The translations under genes and the position numbers were made by a program. Below are positions 27,109-38,327 of a stretch of DNA of 64,000 nucleotides, piece by piece. The notes under the pieces are model-generated. The model had not been told where the DNA came from. It made no database searches and was given only the letters and a program-made list of their open reading frames with translations. The DNA is from Variovorax paradoxus (GTDB lineage Bacteria > Pseudomonadota > Gammaproteobacteria > Burkholderiales > Burkholderiaceae_C), in NCBI RefSeq assembly GCF_030811855.1, contig NZ_JAUSRN010000005.1, forward strand, positions 1 to 64,000. Reading direction: 5' to 3'. Position 1 is the stretch's first letter. Each line of letters begins with the position of its first letter.

Positions 27109-28530
27109 ATGGCACGCACGCTCTACGACAAGATCTGGGACGAACACGTCGTCCACACCGAGGAAGACGGCACCGCGATCCTCTACATCGACCGCCACCT
27201 GGTGCACGAAGTCACCAGCCCGCAGGCTTTCGAAGGCCTGCGCGTGGCCGGCCGCAAGCTGTGGCGCATTAGCTCGGTGGTGGCCACGGCCGATCACAAC
27301 ACGCCCACTACCGGCTGGGAACGGGGCTACGAGGGCATTGCCGACCCGACCAGCAAGGAGCAGGTCACCACGCTGGACAAGAACATTGCGGAATTCGGCG
27401 CCGCCGCATTCTTTCCGTTCCTGAGCAAGCGCCAGGGCATCGTGCACGTGATCGGCCCCGAATCGGGCGCTACGCTGCCCGGCATGACGGTGGTCTGCGG
27501 CGACTCGCACACCTCCACGCACGGCGCTTTCGGCGCGCTGGCGCACGGCATCGGCACCAGCGAGGTCGAGCACGTGATGGCCACGCAGACGCTGCTCGGC
27601 AAGAAGGCGAAGAACATGCTCGTGAAGGTCGAGGGCAAGCTGCCGCTCGGCTGCACGGCCAAGGACATCGTGCTGGCGATCATCGGCAAGATCGGCACTG
27701 CCGGCGGGACGGGCTACACCATCGAGTTCGCGGGCTCGGCCATTCGCGACTTGAGCATGGAAGGGCGCATGACGGTCTGCAACATGGCCATCGAAGCTGG
27801 CGCGCGTGCGGGGCTGGTGGCGGTCGACGAAAAAACCATCAGCTACGTCAAGGGCCGCCCGCTCGCTCCCACGGGCGTGGAGTGGGAACAGGCCGTGAGC
27901 TACTGGCGCACGCTGCAGTCCGATCCGGGTGCGCACTTCGATGCTGTGGTCGAGCTCGACGCGACGCAGATCCAGCCGCAGGTGACCTGGGGCACCTCGC
28001 CTGAAATGGTGGTCGACATCAACGGCCGCGTGCCCGATCCCGAGAAGGAAAAAGACGCGAGCAAGCGCGGCGCGATCGAGCGCGCGCTGGTCTACATGGG
28101 CCTCGAACCCAACAAGCCAATGAACGACATCTTCATCGACAAGGTGTTCATCGGTTCGTGCACCAACAGCCGCATCGAGGACATGCGCGAAGCCGCCGCC
28201 GTGGTGAAGAAGCTCGGCCAGAAGGTCGCAAAGAACGTGAAGCTCGCACTGGTGGTGCCGGGTTCGGGTGTGGTGAAGGAACAGGCCGAGCGCGAAGGCC
28301 TCGACGTGATCTTCAAGGCCGCGGGCTTCGAATGGCGCGAGCCCGGCTGCTCGATGTGCCTCGCAATGAACGCCGACCGCCTGGAGCCCGGCGAGCGCTG
28401 CGCATCGACCAGCAACCGCAACTTCGAAGGCCGCCAGGGCGCCGGTGGCCGCACCCACCTCGTGAGCCCGGCCATGGCCGCGGCCGCTGCCGTGCACGGC
28501 CACTTCGTCGACGTGCGCACCTTCGCCTGA
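27109..28530 (+). CDS. leuC: 3-isopropylmalate dehydratase large subunit
   Basis: A 473-residue aconitase-superfamily enzyme of leucine synthesis. [15 protein letters not shown] opens the protein; [20 protein letters not shown] is the family signature. The cluster ligands lie in [12 protein letters not shown] (Cys near 351) and [11 protein letters not shown]. With LeuD it isomerises 2-isopropylmalate to 3-isopropylmalate. The start at 27109 is fixed by family alignment; the frame is open upstream but non-homologous. Confidence 0.97.
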   Translation: MARTLYDKIWDEHVVHTEEDGTAILYIDRHLVHEVTSPQAFEGLRVAGRKLWRISSVVATADHNTPTTGWERGYEGIADPTSKEQVTTLDKNIAEFGAAAFFPFLSKRQGIVHVIGPESGATLPGMTVVCGDSHTSTHGAFGALAHGIGTSEVEHVMATQTLLGKKAKNMLVKVEGKLPLGCTAKDIVLAIIGKIGTAGGTGYTIEFAGSAIRDLSMEGRMTVCNMAIEAGARAGLVAVDEKTISYVKGRPLAPTGVEWEQAVSYWRTLQSDPGAHFDAVVELDATQIQPQVTWGTSPEMVVDINGRVPDPEKEKDASKRGAIERALVYMGLEPNKPMNDIFIDKVFIGSCTNSRIEDMREAAAVVKKLGQKVAKNVKLALVVPGSGVVKEQAEREGLDVIFKAAGFEWREPGCSMCLAMNADRLEPGERCASTSNRNFEGRQGAGGRTHLVSPAMAAAAAVHGHFVDVRTFA

Positions 28531-28543
28531 TCTGGAGACACAC

Positions 28544-29194
28544 ATGCAGAAATTCACCGTGCACAAGGGCCTCGTGGCGCCGATGGACCGCGAGAACGTC
28601 GACACCGACGCGATCATTCCGAAGCAGTTTCTCAAGTCGATCCGCAAGACCGGCTTCGGCCAGAACCTGTTCGACGAATGGCGCTACCTAGACGCCGGCT
28701 TTCCGGGCCAGGACCCGGCCAGCCGCAAGCCGAATCCCGACTTCGTGCTGAACCAGCCGCGCTACGCGGGCGCATCGATCCTCCTGGCGCGCAAGAACTT
28801 CGGCTGCGGGTCGTCGCGCGAACATGCGCCGTGGGCGCTCGACCAGTACGGCTTTCGCGCGATCATTGCGCCGAGCTATGCCGACATCTTCTTCAACAAC
28901 AGCTTCAAGAATGGTCTCTTGCCCATCGTGCTGCCCGAGTCGCAGGTGGCGCAGTTGTTCGACGAGACCTTCGCCTTCCCCGGCTACACGCTGACCATTG
29001 ACCTGGAACGTCAGGTGGTGGTGAAGCCCGACGGCGGCGAATTCGCATTCGACGTGCAGGCCTTCCGCAAGTACTGTCTCATCAACGGGCTGGACGACAT
29101 CGGCCTGACGCTGCGCCACCAGGACAAGATCAAGGCCTTCGAGGCCGAGCGCCTGGCACAGAAGCCCTGGCTCGCGCACACGATGATTGCCTGA
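28544..29194 (+). CDS. leuD: 3-isopropylmalate dehydratase small subunit
   Basis: A 216-residue swivel-domain subunit with [29 protein letters not shown] and [24 protein letters not shown] precedes the ATG, 13 bases after leuC. It partners LeuC. Confidence 0.97.
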   Translation: MQKFTVHKGLVAPMDRENVDTDAIIPKQFLKSIRKTGFGQNLFDEWRYLDAGFPGQDPASRKPNPDFVLNQPRYAGASILLARKNFGCGSSREHAPWALDQYGFRAIIAPSYADIFFNNSFKNGLLPIVLPESQVAQLFDETFAFPGYTLTIDLERQVVVKPDGGEFAFDVQAFRKYCLINGLDDIGLTLRHQDKIKAFEAERLAQKPWLAHTMIA

Positions 29195-29234
29195 TCGCCC
29201 TTCGCATTTCCGTTTTCAAACTTCAGACCAAATC

Positions 29235-30323
29235 ATGAAAATCGCAGTTCTCCCGGGTGACGGCATCGGCACTGAAATCGTGGCCGAGGCCATCAGGGTG
29301 CTCGACGCGCTCGACCTCTCGTTCGAAATGGAATCGGCGCTCGTAGGCGGCGCGGCCTACGAGGCGCACGGCCATCCGCTGCCCGAATCGACGCTCAAGC
29401 TCGCGAAGGAGGCCGACGCGGTGCTGTTCGGCGCCGTCGGCGACTGGAAATACGACAAGCTCGACCGCCCGCTGCGCCCAGAGCAGGCGATCCTGGGGCT
29501 GCGCAAAAACCTCGGCCTGTTCGCGAACTTCCGACCGGCCATCTGCTACGAGCAATTGGTAGGCGCATCGAGCCTCAAGCCCGAGCTGATTTCCGGCCTG
29601 GACATCCTCATCATCCGCGAGCTGACCGGCGACATCTACTTCGGCCAGCCACGCGGCCGCCGCACGGCGGTGGACGGCCACTTTCCGGGTGCCGAAGAGG
29701 CCTTCGACACGATGCGCTACTCGCGCCCTGAGGTCGAGCGCATCGCCCGTGTGGCCTTCGAGGCCGCACGCAAGCGCAACAAGCGCGTGACCAGCGTCGA
29801 CAAGGCCAACGTGCTCGAGACCTTCCAGTTCTGGAAGGACGTGGTGACCGAGGTCCACAAGGACTATCCGGACATCGAACTCGACCACATGTACGTCGAC
29901 AACGCAGCCATGCAGCTCGTGAAGGCGCCCAAGAAGTTCGACGTGATCGTCACCGGCAACATGTTCGGCGACATCCTTTCGGACGAGGCCGCCATGCTCA
30001 CCGGCTCCATCGGCATGCTGCCTTCGGCCTCGCTCAATTCGAGCAACCAGGGCCTGTACGAGCCCAGCCACGGCAGTGCGCCCGACATTGCCGGAAAAGG
30101 GGTTGCCAATCCTTTGGCTACAATACTGTCCGCTGCCATGATGCTCCGCTTTTCTCTCAACCAAGCCGAAGCTGCCGACCGTATCGAGTCGGCGGTCAAG
30201 CACGTGCTCGCCTCCGGGCTGCGCACGGGTGACATCTGGTCAGAAGGTACGAAGCGCGTCGGCACCCGTGAGATGGGCGACGCGGTCGTTGCAGCAATCA
30301 CCAAAAAGACGATTACCGGCTAA
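29235..30323 (+). CDS. leuB: 3-isopropylmalate dehydrogenase
   Basis: A 362-residue enzyme oxidising and decarboxylating 3-isopropylmalate. [20 protein letters not shown] begins the protein; substrate arginines lie in [35 protein letters not shown] and the metal-binding signature [20 protein letters not shown] are present. ATG 29235 is chosen over an upstream in-frame start at 29187 by family alignment. Confidence 0.97.
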   Translation: MKIAVLPGDGIGTEIVAEAIRVLDALDLSFEMESALVGGAAYEAHGHPLPESTLKLAKEADAVLFGAVGDWKYDKLDRPLRPEQAILGLRKNLGLFANFRPAICYEQLVGASSLKPELISGLDILIIRELTGDIYFGQPRGRRTAVDGHFPGAEEAFDTMRYSRPEVERIARVAFEAARKRNKRVTSVDKANVLETFQFWKDVVTEVHKDYPDIELDHMYVDNAAMQLVKAPKKFDVIVTGNMFGDILSDEAAMLTGSIGMLPSASLNSSNQGLYEPSHGSAPDIAGKGVANPLATILSAAMMLRFSLNQAEAADRIESAVKHVLASGLRTGDIWSEGTKRVGTREMGDAVVAAITKKTITG

Positions 30324-30348
30324 CCGCAGCCCGCTTCGTCACGCCCCT

Positions 30349-30369
30349 CCCCGGCTCGACGAGTCGGGG
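30349..30369 (+). terminator. Possible terminator hairpin between leuB and asd
   Basis: A 9-bp stem (CCCCGGCTC with GAGTCGGGG, one G:T pair) closes on a 3-base loop. A pyrimidine tract rich in T begins about 15 bases later (30384-30400), too far for a classical terminator, so partial termination or a leader structure for asd is equally possible. Confidence 0.45.
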
Positions 30370-30415
30370 GCAAGAAAAGACAACTTTTTTCTTTCTTTTT
30401 ATAGGGCAAACTGAA

Positions 30416-31558
30416 ATGGCGAACGCATCTCAACCTCTGGTCGGCCTCGTGGGCTGGCGTGGCATGGTCGGCTCGGTCCTGATGGACCGCATGCAGGCCG
30501 AAGGCGACTTCGGGCTCATCGAGCCGCTGTTCTTCTCGACCTCCAATGCCGGCGGCAAGGCCCCGGCCATGGCGAAGAACGAGATCGCGCTGAAGGATGC
30601 GAACGACATCGACGCACTGAAGAAGTGCGACATCATCATCACCTGCCAGGGTGGCGACTACACCAGCGAGGTGTTCCCCAAGCTGCGCGCCGCCGGATGG
30701 AGCGGCCACTGGATCGATGCTGCATCCACCCTGCGCATGCAGGACGACGCGATCATCGTGCTCGACCCCGTCAACCTGCCGGTGATCCAGAACGCGCTCG
30801 CCAACGGCGGCAAGAACTGGATCGGCGGCAACTGCACTGTGAGCTGCATGCTCATGGGCGTGGGTGCCCTCTACAAGGCGGGCCTTGTAGAGTGGATGAC
30901 CAGCATGACCTATCAAGCAGCCTCGGGCGGCGGTGCTCAGCACATGCGCGAGCTGCTCACGCAGTTCGGCACGCTCAACGCCGAAGTGCGCGGCCTGCTG
31001 GACGATCCCAAGTCGGCCATCCTCGAGATCGACCGCAAGGTGCTGCACAAGCAGCAGAACCTGAGCGCCGCCGAAACGGCCAACTTCGGCGCCCCGCTCG
31101 GCGGCTCGCTGATTCCCTGGATCGACAAGGATCTGGGCGATGGCATGTCCAAGGAAGAATGGAAGGCCGGCGCCGAGACCAACAAGATTCTCGGCCAAGG
31201 CGCGGGCTTCGGCACCGCCGCCGTGCCGGTCGACGGCTTTTGCGTGCGGATTGGCGCCATGCGCTGCCACAGCCAGGCGCTGACCTTCAAGCTCAAGAAG
31301 GATGTGCCGCTGGCGGACATCGAAGCGATGATCGCGGCCGACAACGCCTGGGCGAAGGTGGTGCCAAACACCCGCGAAGCCACCGTCAAGGACCTGACGC
31401 CGGTGGCCGTGACAGGCACCATGAACATTCCGGTGGGGCGCATCCGCAAGCTGGCCATGGGCCCAGAATACGTCGGTGCGTTCACCATCGGCGACCAACT
31501 GCTGTGGGGCGCAGCGGAACCGCTGCGCCGCATGCTGCGCATCTTGCTTGAAGCCTGA
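30416..31558 (+). CDS. asd: Aspartate-semialdehyde dehydrogenase
   Basis: A 380-residue NADP-dependent enzyme of the lysine/threonine/methionine pathway. [17 protein letters not shown] binds the nucleotide; [14 protein letters not shown] holds the catalytic Cys140; [15 protein letters not shown] and [13 protein letters not shown] carry the substrate and catalytic His region. The long form matches the gammaproteobacterial/betaproteobacterial Asd. Preceded by a T-rich tract. Confidence 0.96.
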   Translation: MANASQPLVGLVGWRGMVGSVLMDRMQAEGDFGLIEPLFFSTSNAGGKAPAMAKNEIALKDANDIDALKKCDIIITCQGGDYTSEVFPKLRAAGWSGHWIDAASTLRMQDDAIIVLDPVNLPVIQNALANGGKNWIGGNCTVSCMLMGVGALYKAGLVEWMTSMTYQAASGGGAQHMRELLTQFGTLNAEVRGLLDDPKSAILEIDRKVLHKQQNLSAAETANFGAPLGGSLIPWIDKDLGDGMSKEEWKAGAETNKILGQGAGFGTAAVPVDGFCVRIGAMRCHSQALTFKLKKDVPLADIEAMIAADNAWAKVVPNTREATVKDLTPVAVTGTMNIPVGRIRKLAMGPEYVGAFTIGDQLLWGAAEPLRRMLRILLEA

Positions 31559-31587
31559 TGGGGCGCTTCGGCTCTTCCCAGACCAAA

Positions 31588-31609
31588 AATGTTGCCTTAT
31601 GGCAACATT
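31588..31609. repeat. Perfect inverted repeat upstream of fimV
   Basis: AATGTTGCC and GGCAACATT form a perfect 9-bp palindrome with a TTAT loop, 30 bases after the asd stop and over 100 bases before fimV. No T run follows directly. It could be an operator or a weak terminator; no protein is known to me for this motif here. Confidence 0.55.
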
Positions 31610-31725
31610 AAATGTGTGCGTAAGTATGCGCGCACTGGGTAGAACGGGCGCACCGCCTTGTCAGCACCCGGTGATGATGCTAACGTCCTCTTACAATTTC
31701 TGGGCCTGAGCCGCCCCCTATCAGC

Positions 31726-34554
31726 ATGACAAGACATCTGTTGCCCGCGGCCCGCCCATCGGCCGCTCGCCCCTCCCTTCCCATGAACGGCCTTCGCCTC
31801 TCCGTTCTGGGCGCAGCCGTTGCGGTGGTTCTGGGCATTGCCAGCACCGACGCCAGCGCCTTCGCGTTGGGGCAGTTGAAGGTGCAATCGGCGCTGGGCG
31901 AACCGCTCCGCGCCGAGATCGACGTGACCGAAATGGCTGCCGCTGATGCGGAAAGCCTGAAGATCAACGTCGCGAATGCCGATGCCTTCAAGAAAGCAGG
32001 CGTCCCTTACAACGCCGCGCTGAGCGACGTGAAGGCCACGCTGCAGCGCCGGGCCGGTGGTCAATACGTCGTCCGGTTGACCGGCACCCGACCGCTCAAC
32101 GACCCCTTCGTCGACCTGCTGCTGGAAGCCAACGGTTCGACGGGCCGCATGGTGCGCGACTACACCGTGCTGCTCGATCCGCCCGCAACCCGCCAGGCGG
32201 CGCCGAGCGCCCCTATTGCACCCGCCACGCCGCAGATCAGCACGCCGGTTGAGCGTCCCGCCGCCGCAGCAGCCCGCGCACGCCGCGAGCGTGCGGCTGC
32301 TGCACCGGTGGCACCGATCACGGCTCCTCCGGCAGCGCCGGCGCCCGCGGCGGCCGCACCGCAAGCGCCCAGTGCCGCAGCCACGGCTCGCCCTGCTGGC
32401 AGCGGCGGCGAGCAGGTCACGGTTCAGCGCGGCGATACCGCCAGCAAGATCGCCGGCGCCTACAAGCCTGCCGACATTTCGCTCGACCAGATGCTGGTGG
32501 CGCTGTTGCTCGCCAACCCCGATGCCTTCGTCGGCGGCAACATCAACCGCATGAGAGCGGGTGCCGTGCTCGATCTGCCAAGCGCCGCCGAAGCCGGCGC
32601 CATCCTGCCCTCGGAAGCGCGGCGCACCGTCACCGCCCAAAGCCGTGATTTCGGTGCCTACCGCCAGCGCCTGGCCGAGAACGCGCCCACATCCAACGTG
32701 GCCGCCGCCAGCCGCAAGGCGACGGGCAAGCTGCAAGCCAATGTCGAAGACCGCAATGCCGCGGCAAGCGCGCCCGACAAGCTGACGATTTCGCAGGGCA
32801 ACGCAGCCGCCCGCGCTGCCGACGAAAAGGTCGCGCAGACCCGTCAGGCACAGGACAGCAACAACCGCGTGGCGGAGCTTTCCAAGAACATCAACGAACT
32901 CGCCAAGCTCAAGGCCGCTACTGGCACCGCGGCACCGGCCACGGGTTCGGCGGCGGCCCCGGCAGCACCTGGCATTCCGGTTCCCAATCCAGGCGTGGCT
33001 GCCACCGCATCGCCGCCAGCAGTGGCGCCCGCCCCGGCTGCTGCGCCAGCGCCCGCCGCTGCTCCCGCCGTGCCTGTGGCGCCAGCCGCGACTCCGGCGG
33101 CTGCTTCGACACCGGCAACGCCGGCACCGGCCACGACGCCTGCGCCAGTGGCGGCAACACCGGCAACAACCGCTGCGACCGCTGCCACGGCACCTGCCGC
33201 TGTGGCAACTCCCGATGCCGCGCCAGCCGCTCCCGCAGCAGCAGCCAGCGCCGCTGCTGCCCCTGCACCCGCTCCCAAGCCGGTGGTCAAGGCAGCCCCG
33301 CCACCGCCCCCGGCGGAACGCAGCTTCTTCGAAGAATTGCTCGACAACCCACTGATGATTGCCGGCGCGGCGCTGATCGCCCTGCTGGTCGCGTTCCTGC
33401 TGTACCGCGTGCTGGGTCGTCGGCGCGAGGAAATGAGCGAAAGCGTGTTCCTCGAGAGCCGCATTCCGAAAGACTCGTTCTTCGGCGCCAGCGGCGGCGA
33501 ATCGGTCGATACAAAGCATCGCGGCGACTCCAGCGTCTCGTCCCTGTCGTACTCGCCGAGCCAGCTCGACGCAGGCGATGTCGATCCCGTGGCCGAAGCG
33601 GACGTGTACCTGGCTTATGGCCGTGACCTGCAGGCCGAGGAAATTCTTCGCGAAGCCCTGCGCGTGAGCCCTGACCGCACGGCCATCCACCTCAAGCTGC
33701 TCGAGATCCATGCCAAGCGCCGCGACGTGCGGGCCTTCGAAGGCCTGGCAACCGAGGTGCACAAGCTGACCAACGGCAACGGATCCGACTGGACCCGTGT
33801 GGTCGACATGGGCAAGGACCTCGATCCTGGCAATCCGCTGTACGAATCGGGCTCGTCCCGTGGCGTGAGCCCGGCCGAGAGCGCCGCCTTCGCGGGCGCC
33901 CTGGCCTCGGCAGCCAAACCCGCTGCAGTGGTTGCGCCGGCACCCGCCGCGGCTCCCGTCGCCGTGGCGCCCACGCCAGCCTTCGTGCCCTCCGTCGCAC
34001 CGCTGGACTTCGATCTGGACCTGAGCCAGCCTCCAGCACCCGCCCCGGCCCCGGTGAGCGCCAGTTTGCCGAAGGCAGCGTATGCAGCGCCCGCCGCCGC
34101 AGCCGCTCCCTTGTCCAACGGCCATGCGCATGCACCCGCTGCGTCAGTCGATCTGGAAAACGATTTCGACACGGCTCCCGGCGCGCTGTCGCCTGTGACC
34201 CGCCCCTCGGCACTGAACGAAGCCGACGATGCCAATACGCGTCCTGCCGCTTTGCGCGGCGGACTCCCGGCGGATTCGGGTTTCATCGAATTCGACATGA
34301 GCGCGCTGGCCGGTCTTCCCTCCCGTCCCGTGGCCGGCACCGCAGAGCCGACGCGGCCTGCCGCGATGTCCGAGGATGACGACGGCGACGGCGACGGCGA
34401 CGACAGCCCCCATGCCGTCAAGCTGTCGCTGGCACGCGAGCTGCAGGCCATCGGCGACGTCGAAGGCGCCCGCTCACTGGTCGAGGAAGTCGAAGCTGAA
34501 AGCGCTGGCGACCTCAAGTCGCAGGCGAAGCAATTGCTCGCCGAGCTGCGCTAA
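31726..34554 (+). CDS. fimV: FimV/HubP-like polar landmark protein
   Basis: A 942-residue inner-membrane protein. A signal segment (NGLRLSVLGAAVAVVLGIAS) precedes the FimV N-terminal domain (LGQLKVQSALGEPLRAEIDV). A LysM-like peptidoglycan-binding region lies at about 229-285 (EQVTVQRGDTASKIAG). A long Ala/Pro-rich linker follows, then a membrane span near 541-564, a TPR-like part (EADVYLAYGRDLQAEEIL) and the conserved C-terminal FimV motif (VKLSLARELQAIGDVEGARS). FimV/HubP proteins organise the cell pole and type IV pilus functions. ATG 31783 would give a neater signal peptide than 31726; neither has an obvious ribosome site. Confidence 0.93.
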   Translation: MTRHLLPAARPSAARPSLPMNGLRLSVLGAAVAVVLGIASTDASAFALGQLKVQSALGEPLRAEIDVTEMAAADAESLKINVANADAFKKAGVPYNAALSDVKATLQRRAGGQYVVRLTGTRPLNDPFVDLLLEANGSTGRMVRDYTVLLDPPATRQAAPSAPIAPATPQISTPVERPAAAAARARRERAAAAPVAPITAPPAAPAPAAAAPQAPSAAATARPAGSGGEQVTVQRGDTASKIAGAYKPADISLDQMLVALLLANPDAFVGGNINRMRAGAVLDLPSAAEAGAILPSEARRTVTAQSRDFGAYRQRLAENAPTSNVAAASRKATGKLQANVEDRNAAASAPDKLTISQGNAAARAADEKVAQTRQAQDSNNRVAELSKNINELAKLKAATGTAAPATGSAAAPAAPGIPVPNPGVAATASPPAVAPAPAAAPAPAAAPAVPVAPAATPAAASTPATPAPATTPAPVAATPATTAATAATAPAAVATPDAAPAAPAAAASAAAAPAPAPKPVVKAAPPPPPAERSFFEELLDNPLMIAGAALIALLVAFLLYRVLGRRREEMSESVFLESRIPKDSFFGASGGESVDTKHRGDSSVSSLSYSPSQLDAGDVDPVAEADVYLAYGRDLQAEEILREALRVSPDRTAIHLKLLEIHAKRRDVRAFEGLATEVHKLTNGNGSDWTRVVDMGKDLDPGNPLYESGSSRGVSPAESAAFAGALASAAKPAAVVAPAPAAAPVAVAPTPAFVPSVAPLDFDLDLSQPPAPAPAPVSASLPKAAYAAPAAAAAPLSNGHAHAPAASVDLENDFDTAPGALSPVTRPSALNEADDANTRPAALRGGLPADSGFIEFDMSALAGLPSRPVAGTAEPTRPAAMSEDDDGDGDGDDSPHAVKLSLARELQAIGDVEGARSLVEEVEAESAGDLKSQAKQLLAELR

Positions 34555-34582
34555 GAAGCGGCTCTCCCCGTCCCTTTGATTC

Positions 34583-35395
34583 GTGAGGCTGGCGCTAGGC
34601 ATCCGCTACAACGGCCAGGCGTACGAGGGCTGGCAAAGCCAGCGCTCGGGCCGCACGGTGCAGGACAAGCTGGAAGCGGCGCTCGGCAAGTTTGCCGCAC
34701 AGCCTATCGGCACGCTGTGCGCCGGCCGCACCGATGCCGGCGTGCACGCGCTGATGCAGGTGGTGCACTTCGACACCGACGTCGAACGCGAACCCTTCTC
34801 CTGGATGCGCGGCACCAACCGCTATCTGCCCGACGACATCGCCGTGCAATGGGCGCATCCGGTTCCCGACGAATTCCACTGCCGCGCGAGCGCGCTGGCG
34901 CGCCGCTACCTCTACGTGCTGTCGCAGTCGCCGGTGCGGCCCAGCCTCGACTCCGGCCGCGTCGGCTGGTCGATGCATGCGCTCGACGGCGACGCGATGC
35001 GCGCCGCGGCAGCCCTGCTGGTCGGGCATCACGATTTCAGCTCCTTCCGCGCCTCCGCCTGCCAGGCGCGATCGCCGGTCAAGGACCTGCGCCGCATCGA
35101 GATCACGCGTGTCGGCGCGGGCGACCGCTGCCGCTGGCACTTCGAATTCGAGGCCGATGCCTTCCTGCACCACATGATCCGCAATCTGATGGGCTGCCTG
35201 GTGCGCATCGGCCGCGGCGACGAGCGGCCCGAGTGGATCGCCGAGGTGCTCGAAGCGCGCAGCCGCAAGGTGGCGGCGCCCACCTTCTCTGCCGACGGCC
35301 TGTATTTTCTCGGGCCGTTGTATGACGCCAAGTGGGGTCTGCCGGCCGAGGCCACATTGCAGGCTGGCGGTGCTGCTTATGATGGGCCGCCATGA
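34583..35395 (+). CDS. truA: tRNA pseudouridine(38-40) synthase
   Basis: A 270-residue enzyme starting at GTG. The TruA signature GRTDAGVHALMQVVHF contains the catalytic Asp; ALARRYLYVL and FLHHMIRNLMGCLVRIG are conserved. It modifies tRNA anticodon stem-loop uridines at 38-40. Its stop overlaps the trpF start by four bases (ATGA), the usual fimV-truA-trpF layout in Burkholderiales. Confidence 0.96.
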   Translation: MRLALGIRYNGQAYEGWQSQRSGRTVQDKLEAALGKFAAQPIGTLCAGRTDAGVHALMQVVHFDTDVEREPFSWMRGTNRYLPDDIAVQWAHPVPDEFHCRASALARRYLYVLSQSPVRPSLDSGRVGWSMHALDGDAMRAAAALLVGHHDFSSFRASACQARSPVKDLRRIEITRVGAGDRCRWHFEFEADAFLHHMIRNLMGCLVRIGRGDERPEWIAEVLEARSRKVAAPTFSADGLYFLGPLYDAKWGLPAEATLQAGGAAYDGPP

Positions 35396-36087
35396 CGCTT
35401 CCCCGCACCCGCATCAAGATCTGTGGCCTCACGCGTGAGGCCGACGTCGATGCCGCGGTCGAGGCGGGCGCCGACGCCGTCGGCTTCGTGCTCTATCCCG
35501 CAAGCCCCCGCGCCGTGACGGCCGAGCGCGCCGCCGAGCTGGCGTCCCGCCTGCCCCCTTTCATCACCCCGGTGCTGCTGTTCGTCAACGAGGATGCTCT
35601 TGAAGTCATAGCATCTCTCGCCCGCGTGAAGGGCGCCATAGCGCAGTTTCACGGCGAAGAAACGCCAGAACAGTGCGAGGAATCCACCGGCCCGGGCCGC
35701 TTTCGCTACATGCGCGCCGCGCGCATTCCGCTCGGGGCTGCCGGAGCGGGCTTCGACCTCGTAAAATACGCGTCCGTTTACTCCCACGCCCAGGCCATCC
35801 TGCTCGACGCCCACGTCGAAGGTTATGGCGGTGGCGGCAAGGCATTCGATTGGTCACTTCTTCCACCCGCCGTCGACGCTCACCTCGTCTTGAGTGGTGG
35901 GCTCACACCTGCAAACGTGAGCGATGGCATTCGCATCCTGCGGACGCGCTGCAAGACGCTGTCCGTTGATGTGAGCTCGGGCGTCGAAATCGACGGACCC
36001 GGGAACAAGGGCCTGAAGGACGCCGCAAAGATCCGGCAATTCGTCGCAGCGGTCAGAGCCGCCGACGCTTCGTCCTTCTCCAGTTAG
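35392..36087 (+). CDS. trpF: Phosphoribosylanthranilate isomerase
   Basis: A 231-residue TIM barrel. IKICGLTREADVDAAVEAGA carries the catalytic Cys, and LSGGLTPANVSDGI and VDVSSGVEIDGPGNKG the Asp and phosphate-binding residues. It performs the third step from anthranilate to tryptophan. Overlaps truA by four bases. Confidence 0.96.
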   Translation: MTLPRTRIKICGLTREADVDAAVEAGADAVGFVLYPASPRAVTAERAAELASRLPPFITPVLLFVNEDALEVIASLARVKGAIAQFHGEETPEQCEESTGPGRFRYMRAARIPLGAAGAGFDLVKYASVYSHAQAILLDAHVEGYGGGGKAFDWSLLPPAVDAHLVLSGGLTPANVSDGIRILRTRCKTLSVDVSSGVEIDGPGNKGLKDAAKIRQFVAAVRAADASSFSS

Positions 36088-36136
36088 CCGCCGCACCCGA
36101 TCGTGATTTCGGGCTGCGGCCCAACGATCGAAAACC

Positions 36137-37414
36137 ATGCAAAGCAACTACCAGCAACCGGACGCCACCGGCCATTTCGGCAACTACGGCGGCACATTCG
36201 CGAGCGAAACGCTCACCCACGCCATCAACGAGCTACGCGACGCCTATGCGAAGTTCAAGGACGATCCGGCGTTCCTCGCCGAATTCCACTACGAGCTGAA
36301 GCACTTCGTCGGCCGGCCCTCGCCGGTCTACCACGCAGCGCGCACCAGCCGCGAGATGGGCGGCGCTCAGATCTACCTGAAGCGAGAAGACCTCAACCAC
36401 ACGGGCGCGCACAAGATCAACAACGTGATTGGCCAGGCGATGCTCGCGCGACGCATGGGCAAGCCTCGCGTCATTGCCGAAACCGGCGCCGGCCAGCATG
36501 GCGTGGCCACGGCCACCATCTGCGCGCGCTACGGCCTCGAATGCGTGGTGTACATGGGCAGCCAGGACGTGAAGCGCCAGAGCCCCAACGTCTACCGCAT
36601 GAACCTGCTCGGTGCCACCGTGGTGCCGGTCGAATCGGGCAGCAAGACGCTGAAGGACGCGCTCAACGAGGCCATGCGCGACTGGGTGACGAACGTGGAA
36701 AACACCTTCTACATCATCGGCACGGTGGCCGGCCCGCACCCCTATCCGACGATGGTGCGCGACTTCCAGAGCGTGATCGGCACCGAGTGCATCGACCAGA
36801 TGCCCGCCATGCTCGCGGCGCAGGGCATCACGGGCGAGGCCGAAGGCCGGCAGCCGGACGTGGTGGTGGCCTGCGTGGGCGGCGGCAGCAATGCCATGGG
36901 CATCTTCCACCCCTACATTCCATTCGCGGGCACCCGCCTGGTGGGCGTCGAGGCGGCAGGCGAAGGGCTCGACAGCGGCAAGCATTCGGCTTCGATCCTG
37001 CGCGGCAGCCCGGGCGTGCTGCACGGCAACCGCACCTACCTGCTGCAGAGCGAAGACGGACAGATCACCGAGACCCACAGCATCAGCGCCGGCCTCGACT
37101 ACCCGGGCGTGGGCCCCGAGCATGCCTACCTGGCCGACATCGGCCGGGCCGAATACGTCGGCATCACCGATACCGAGGCGCTCGAAGCCTTTCACTATCT
37201 GTGCCGCACCGAAGGCATCATTCCGGCCCTCGAATCCAGCCACGCCGTGGCCTATGCCATGAAACTCGCAAAAACCATGCGGCCGGACCAGTCGATTCTG
37301 GTGAACCTCTCGGGCCGCGGCGACAAGGACATCGGCACCGTGGCCGACCTGTCGGGCGTCGATTTTTACGACCGGCCCTCGATGCGCGGCTTGAGCGTGA
37401 AGGGAGGCAAGTGA
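36137..37414 (+). CDS. trpB: Tryptophan synthase beta subunit
   Basis: A 425-residue PLP enzyme. [19 protein letters not shown] holds the PLP lysine (Lys93); [31 protein letters not shown] and [15 protein letters not shown] are family signatures. It condenses indole and serine. Its stop overlaps the trpA start by one base. Confidence 0.97.
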   Translation: MQSNYQQPDATGHFGNYGGTFASETLTHAINELRDAYAKFKDDPAFLAEFHYELKHFVGRPSPVYHAARTSREMGGAQIYLKREDLNHTGAHKINNVIGQAMLARRMGKPRVIAETGAGQHGVATATICARYGLECVVYMGSQDVKRQSPNVYRMNLLGATVVPVESGSKTLKDALNEAMRDWVTNVENTFYIIGTVAGPHPYPTMVRDFQSVIGTECIDQMPAMLAAQGITGEAEGRQPDVVVACVGGGSNAMGIFHPYIPFAGTRLVGVEAAGEGLDSGKHSASILRGSPGVLHGNRTYLLQSEDGQITETHSISAGLDYPGVGPEHAYLADIGRAEYVGITDTEALEAFHYLCRTEGIIPALESSHAVAYAMKLAKTMRPDQSILVNLSGRGDKDIGTVADLSGVDFYDRPSMRGLSVKGGK

Positions 37415-38259
37415 TGAGCCGCATTGCCGCCACCTTCGACGCACTGAAAAAAGACGGCCGTCGCGCCCTCATCCCCTACGTCACCGCAGGTTTCCCCTAT
37501 GCGGACATCACGCCCGAGCTGATGCACGGCATGGTCGCGGCAGGTGCCGACGTGATTGAGCTCGGCGTGCCGTTTTCCGACCCGATGGCCGACGGTCCGG
37601 TGATCCAGAAAGCTGGCGAGGACGCGCTGGCCATGGGCATCGGCATGAAGCAGGTGCTTGCCATGGTGGCCGCGTTCCGCCAGCAGGACACGGCCACGCC
37701 CGTGGTGCTGATGGGTTACGCAAACCCGGTCGAGCGCTACGACCTCGTGCACGGCAAGAAGGCCTTCATCCGCGATGCATCGGCAGCCGGTGTCGACGGC
37801 CTCCTGGTGGTCGACTACCCGCCGGAAGAATGCGAAGGCTTTGCCGCCGAACTAAAGGCTGCGAACATCGACCTGATCTTCCTCCTGGCGCCCACCAGCA
37901 CCAGCGAGCGCATGGCGCAGGTCGCGCGCATCGCGAGCGGCTACGTCTACTACGTGTCGCTCAAGGGCGTCACCGGCGCGGGCCACCTCGACACCGAGGC
38001 GGTCGGCCAGATGATCCCGCGCATCCGCGAGCATGTGAACATCCCTGTCGGCGTGGGTTTCGGCATTCGCGATGCGCGCACGGCGCAGGCGGTGGGTTCG
38101 GCCGCCGATGCGGTGGTGATCGGGACGAAGATCATCCAGTTGATCGATGGGCAGCCGCGCGAAAAGGTGGTGCCCGTGGTGAGCGAATTCTTGGCCGGCA
38201 TTCGCGAGGCGCTCGATGCGCTCCCCGCGGCTATCCCCAAGAACGCGGCTGGCCGATAA
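37414..38259 (+). CDS. trpA: Tryptophan synthase alpha subunit
   Basis: A 281-residue TIM barrel cleaving indole-3-glycerol phosphate. [33 protein letters not shown] (catalytic Glu and Asp), [12 protein letters not shown] and [14 protein letters not shown] are present. The frame continues upstream through trpB but the ATG at 37414 with AGGGAGG just before it is the real start. Confidence 0.97.
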   Translation: MSRIAATFDALKKDGRRALIPYVTAGFPYADITPELMHGMVAAGADVIELGVPFSDPMADGPVIQKAGEDALAMGIGMKQVLAMVAAFRQQDTATPVVLMGYANPVERYDLVHGKKAFIRDASAAGVDGLLVVDYPPEECEGFAAELKAANIDLIFLLAPTSTSERMAQVARIASGYVYYVSLKGVTGAGHLDTEAVGQMIPRIREHVNIPVGVGFGIRDARTAQAVGSAADAVVIGTKIIQLIDGQPREKVVPVVSEFLAGIREALDALPAAIPKNAAGR

Positions 38260-38282
38260 TCGCGGGTGCCCTCACCCCCAAG

Positions 38283-38309
38283 CCCCTCTTCCGCATTGCG
38301 GGAGAGGGG
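38283..38309. repeat. GC-rich palindrome between trpA and accD
   Basis: CCCCTCTTCCGC and GCGGGAGAGGGG form a 12-bp stem with one G:T pair and an ATT loop, in the 68-base gap. Nearly the same palindromic sequence (CCTCTCCCGC...GCGGGAGAGG) recurs in many betaproteobacterial genomes as an intergenic element (recollection, not searched). No T run, so it is not a standard terminator. Confidence 0.6.
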
Positions 38310-38327
38310 AGCTAAATCCGGAGTCCT

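Noticed and set aside
36103-38259. Single trpB-trpA fusion in one long frame
   Set aside because: The long frame reads trpB out of frame before entering trpA; separate trpB and trpA starts and stops with a one-base overlap are clear.
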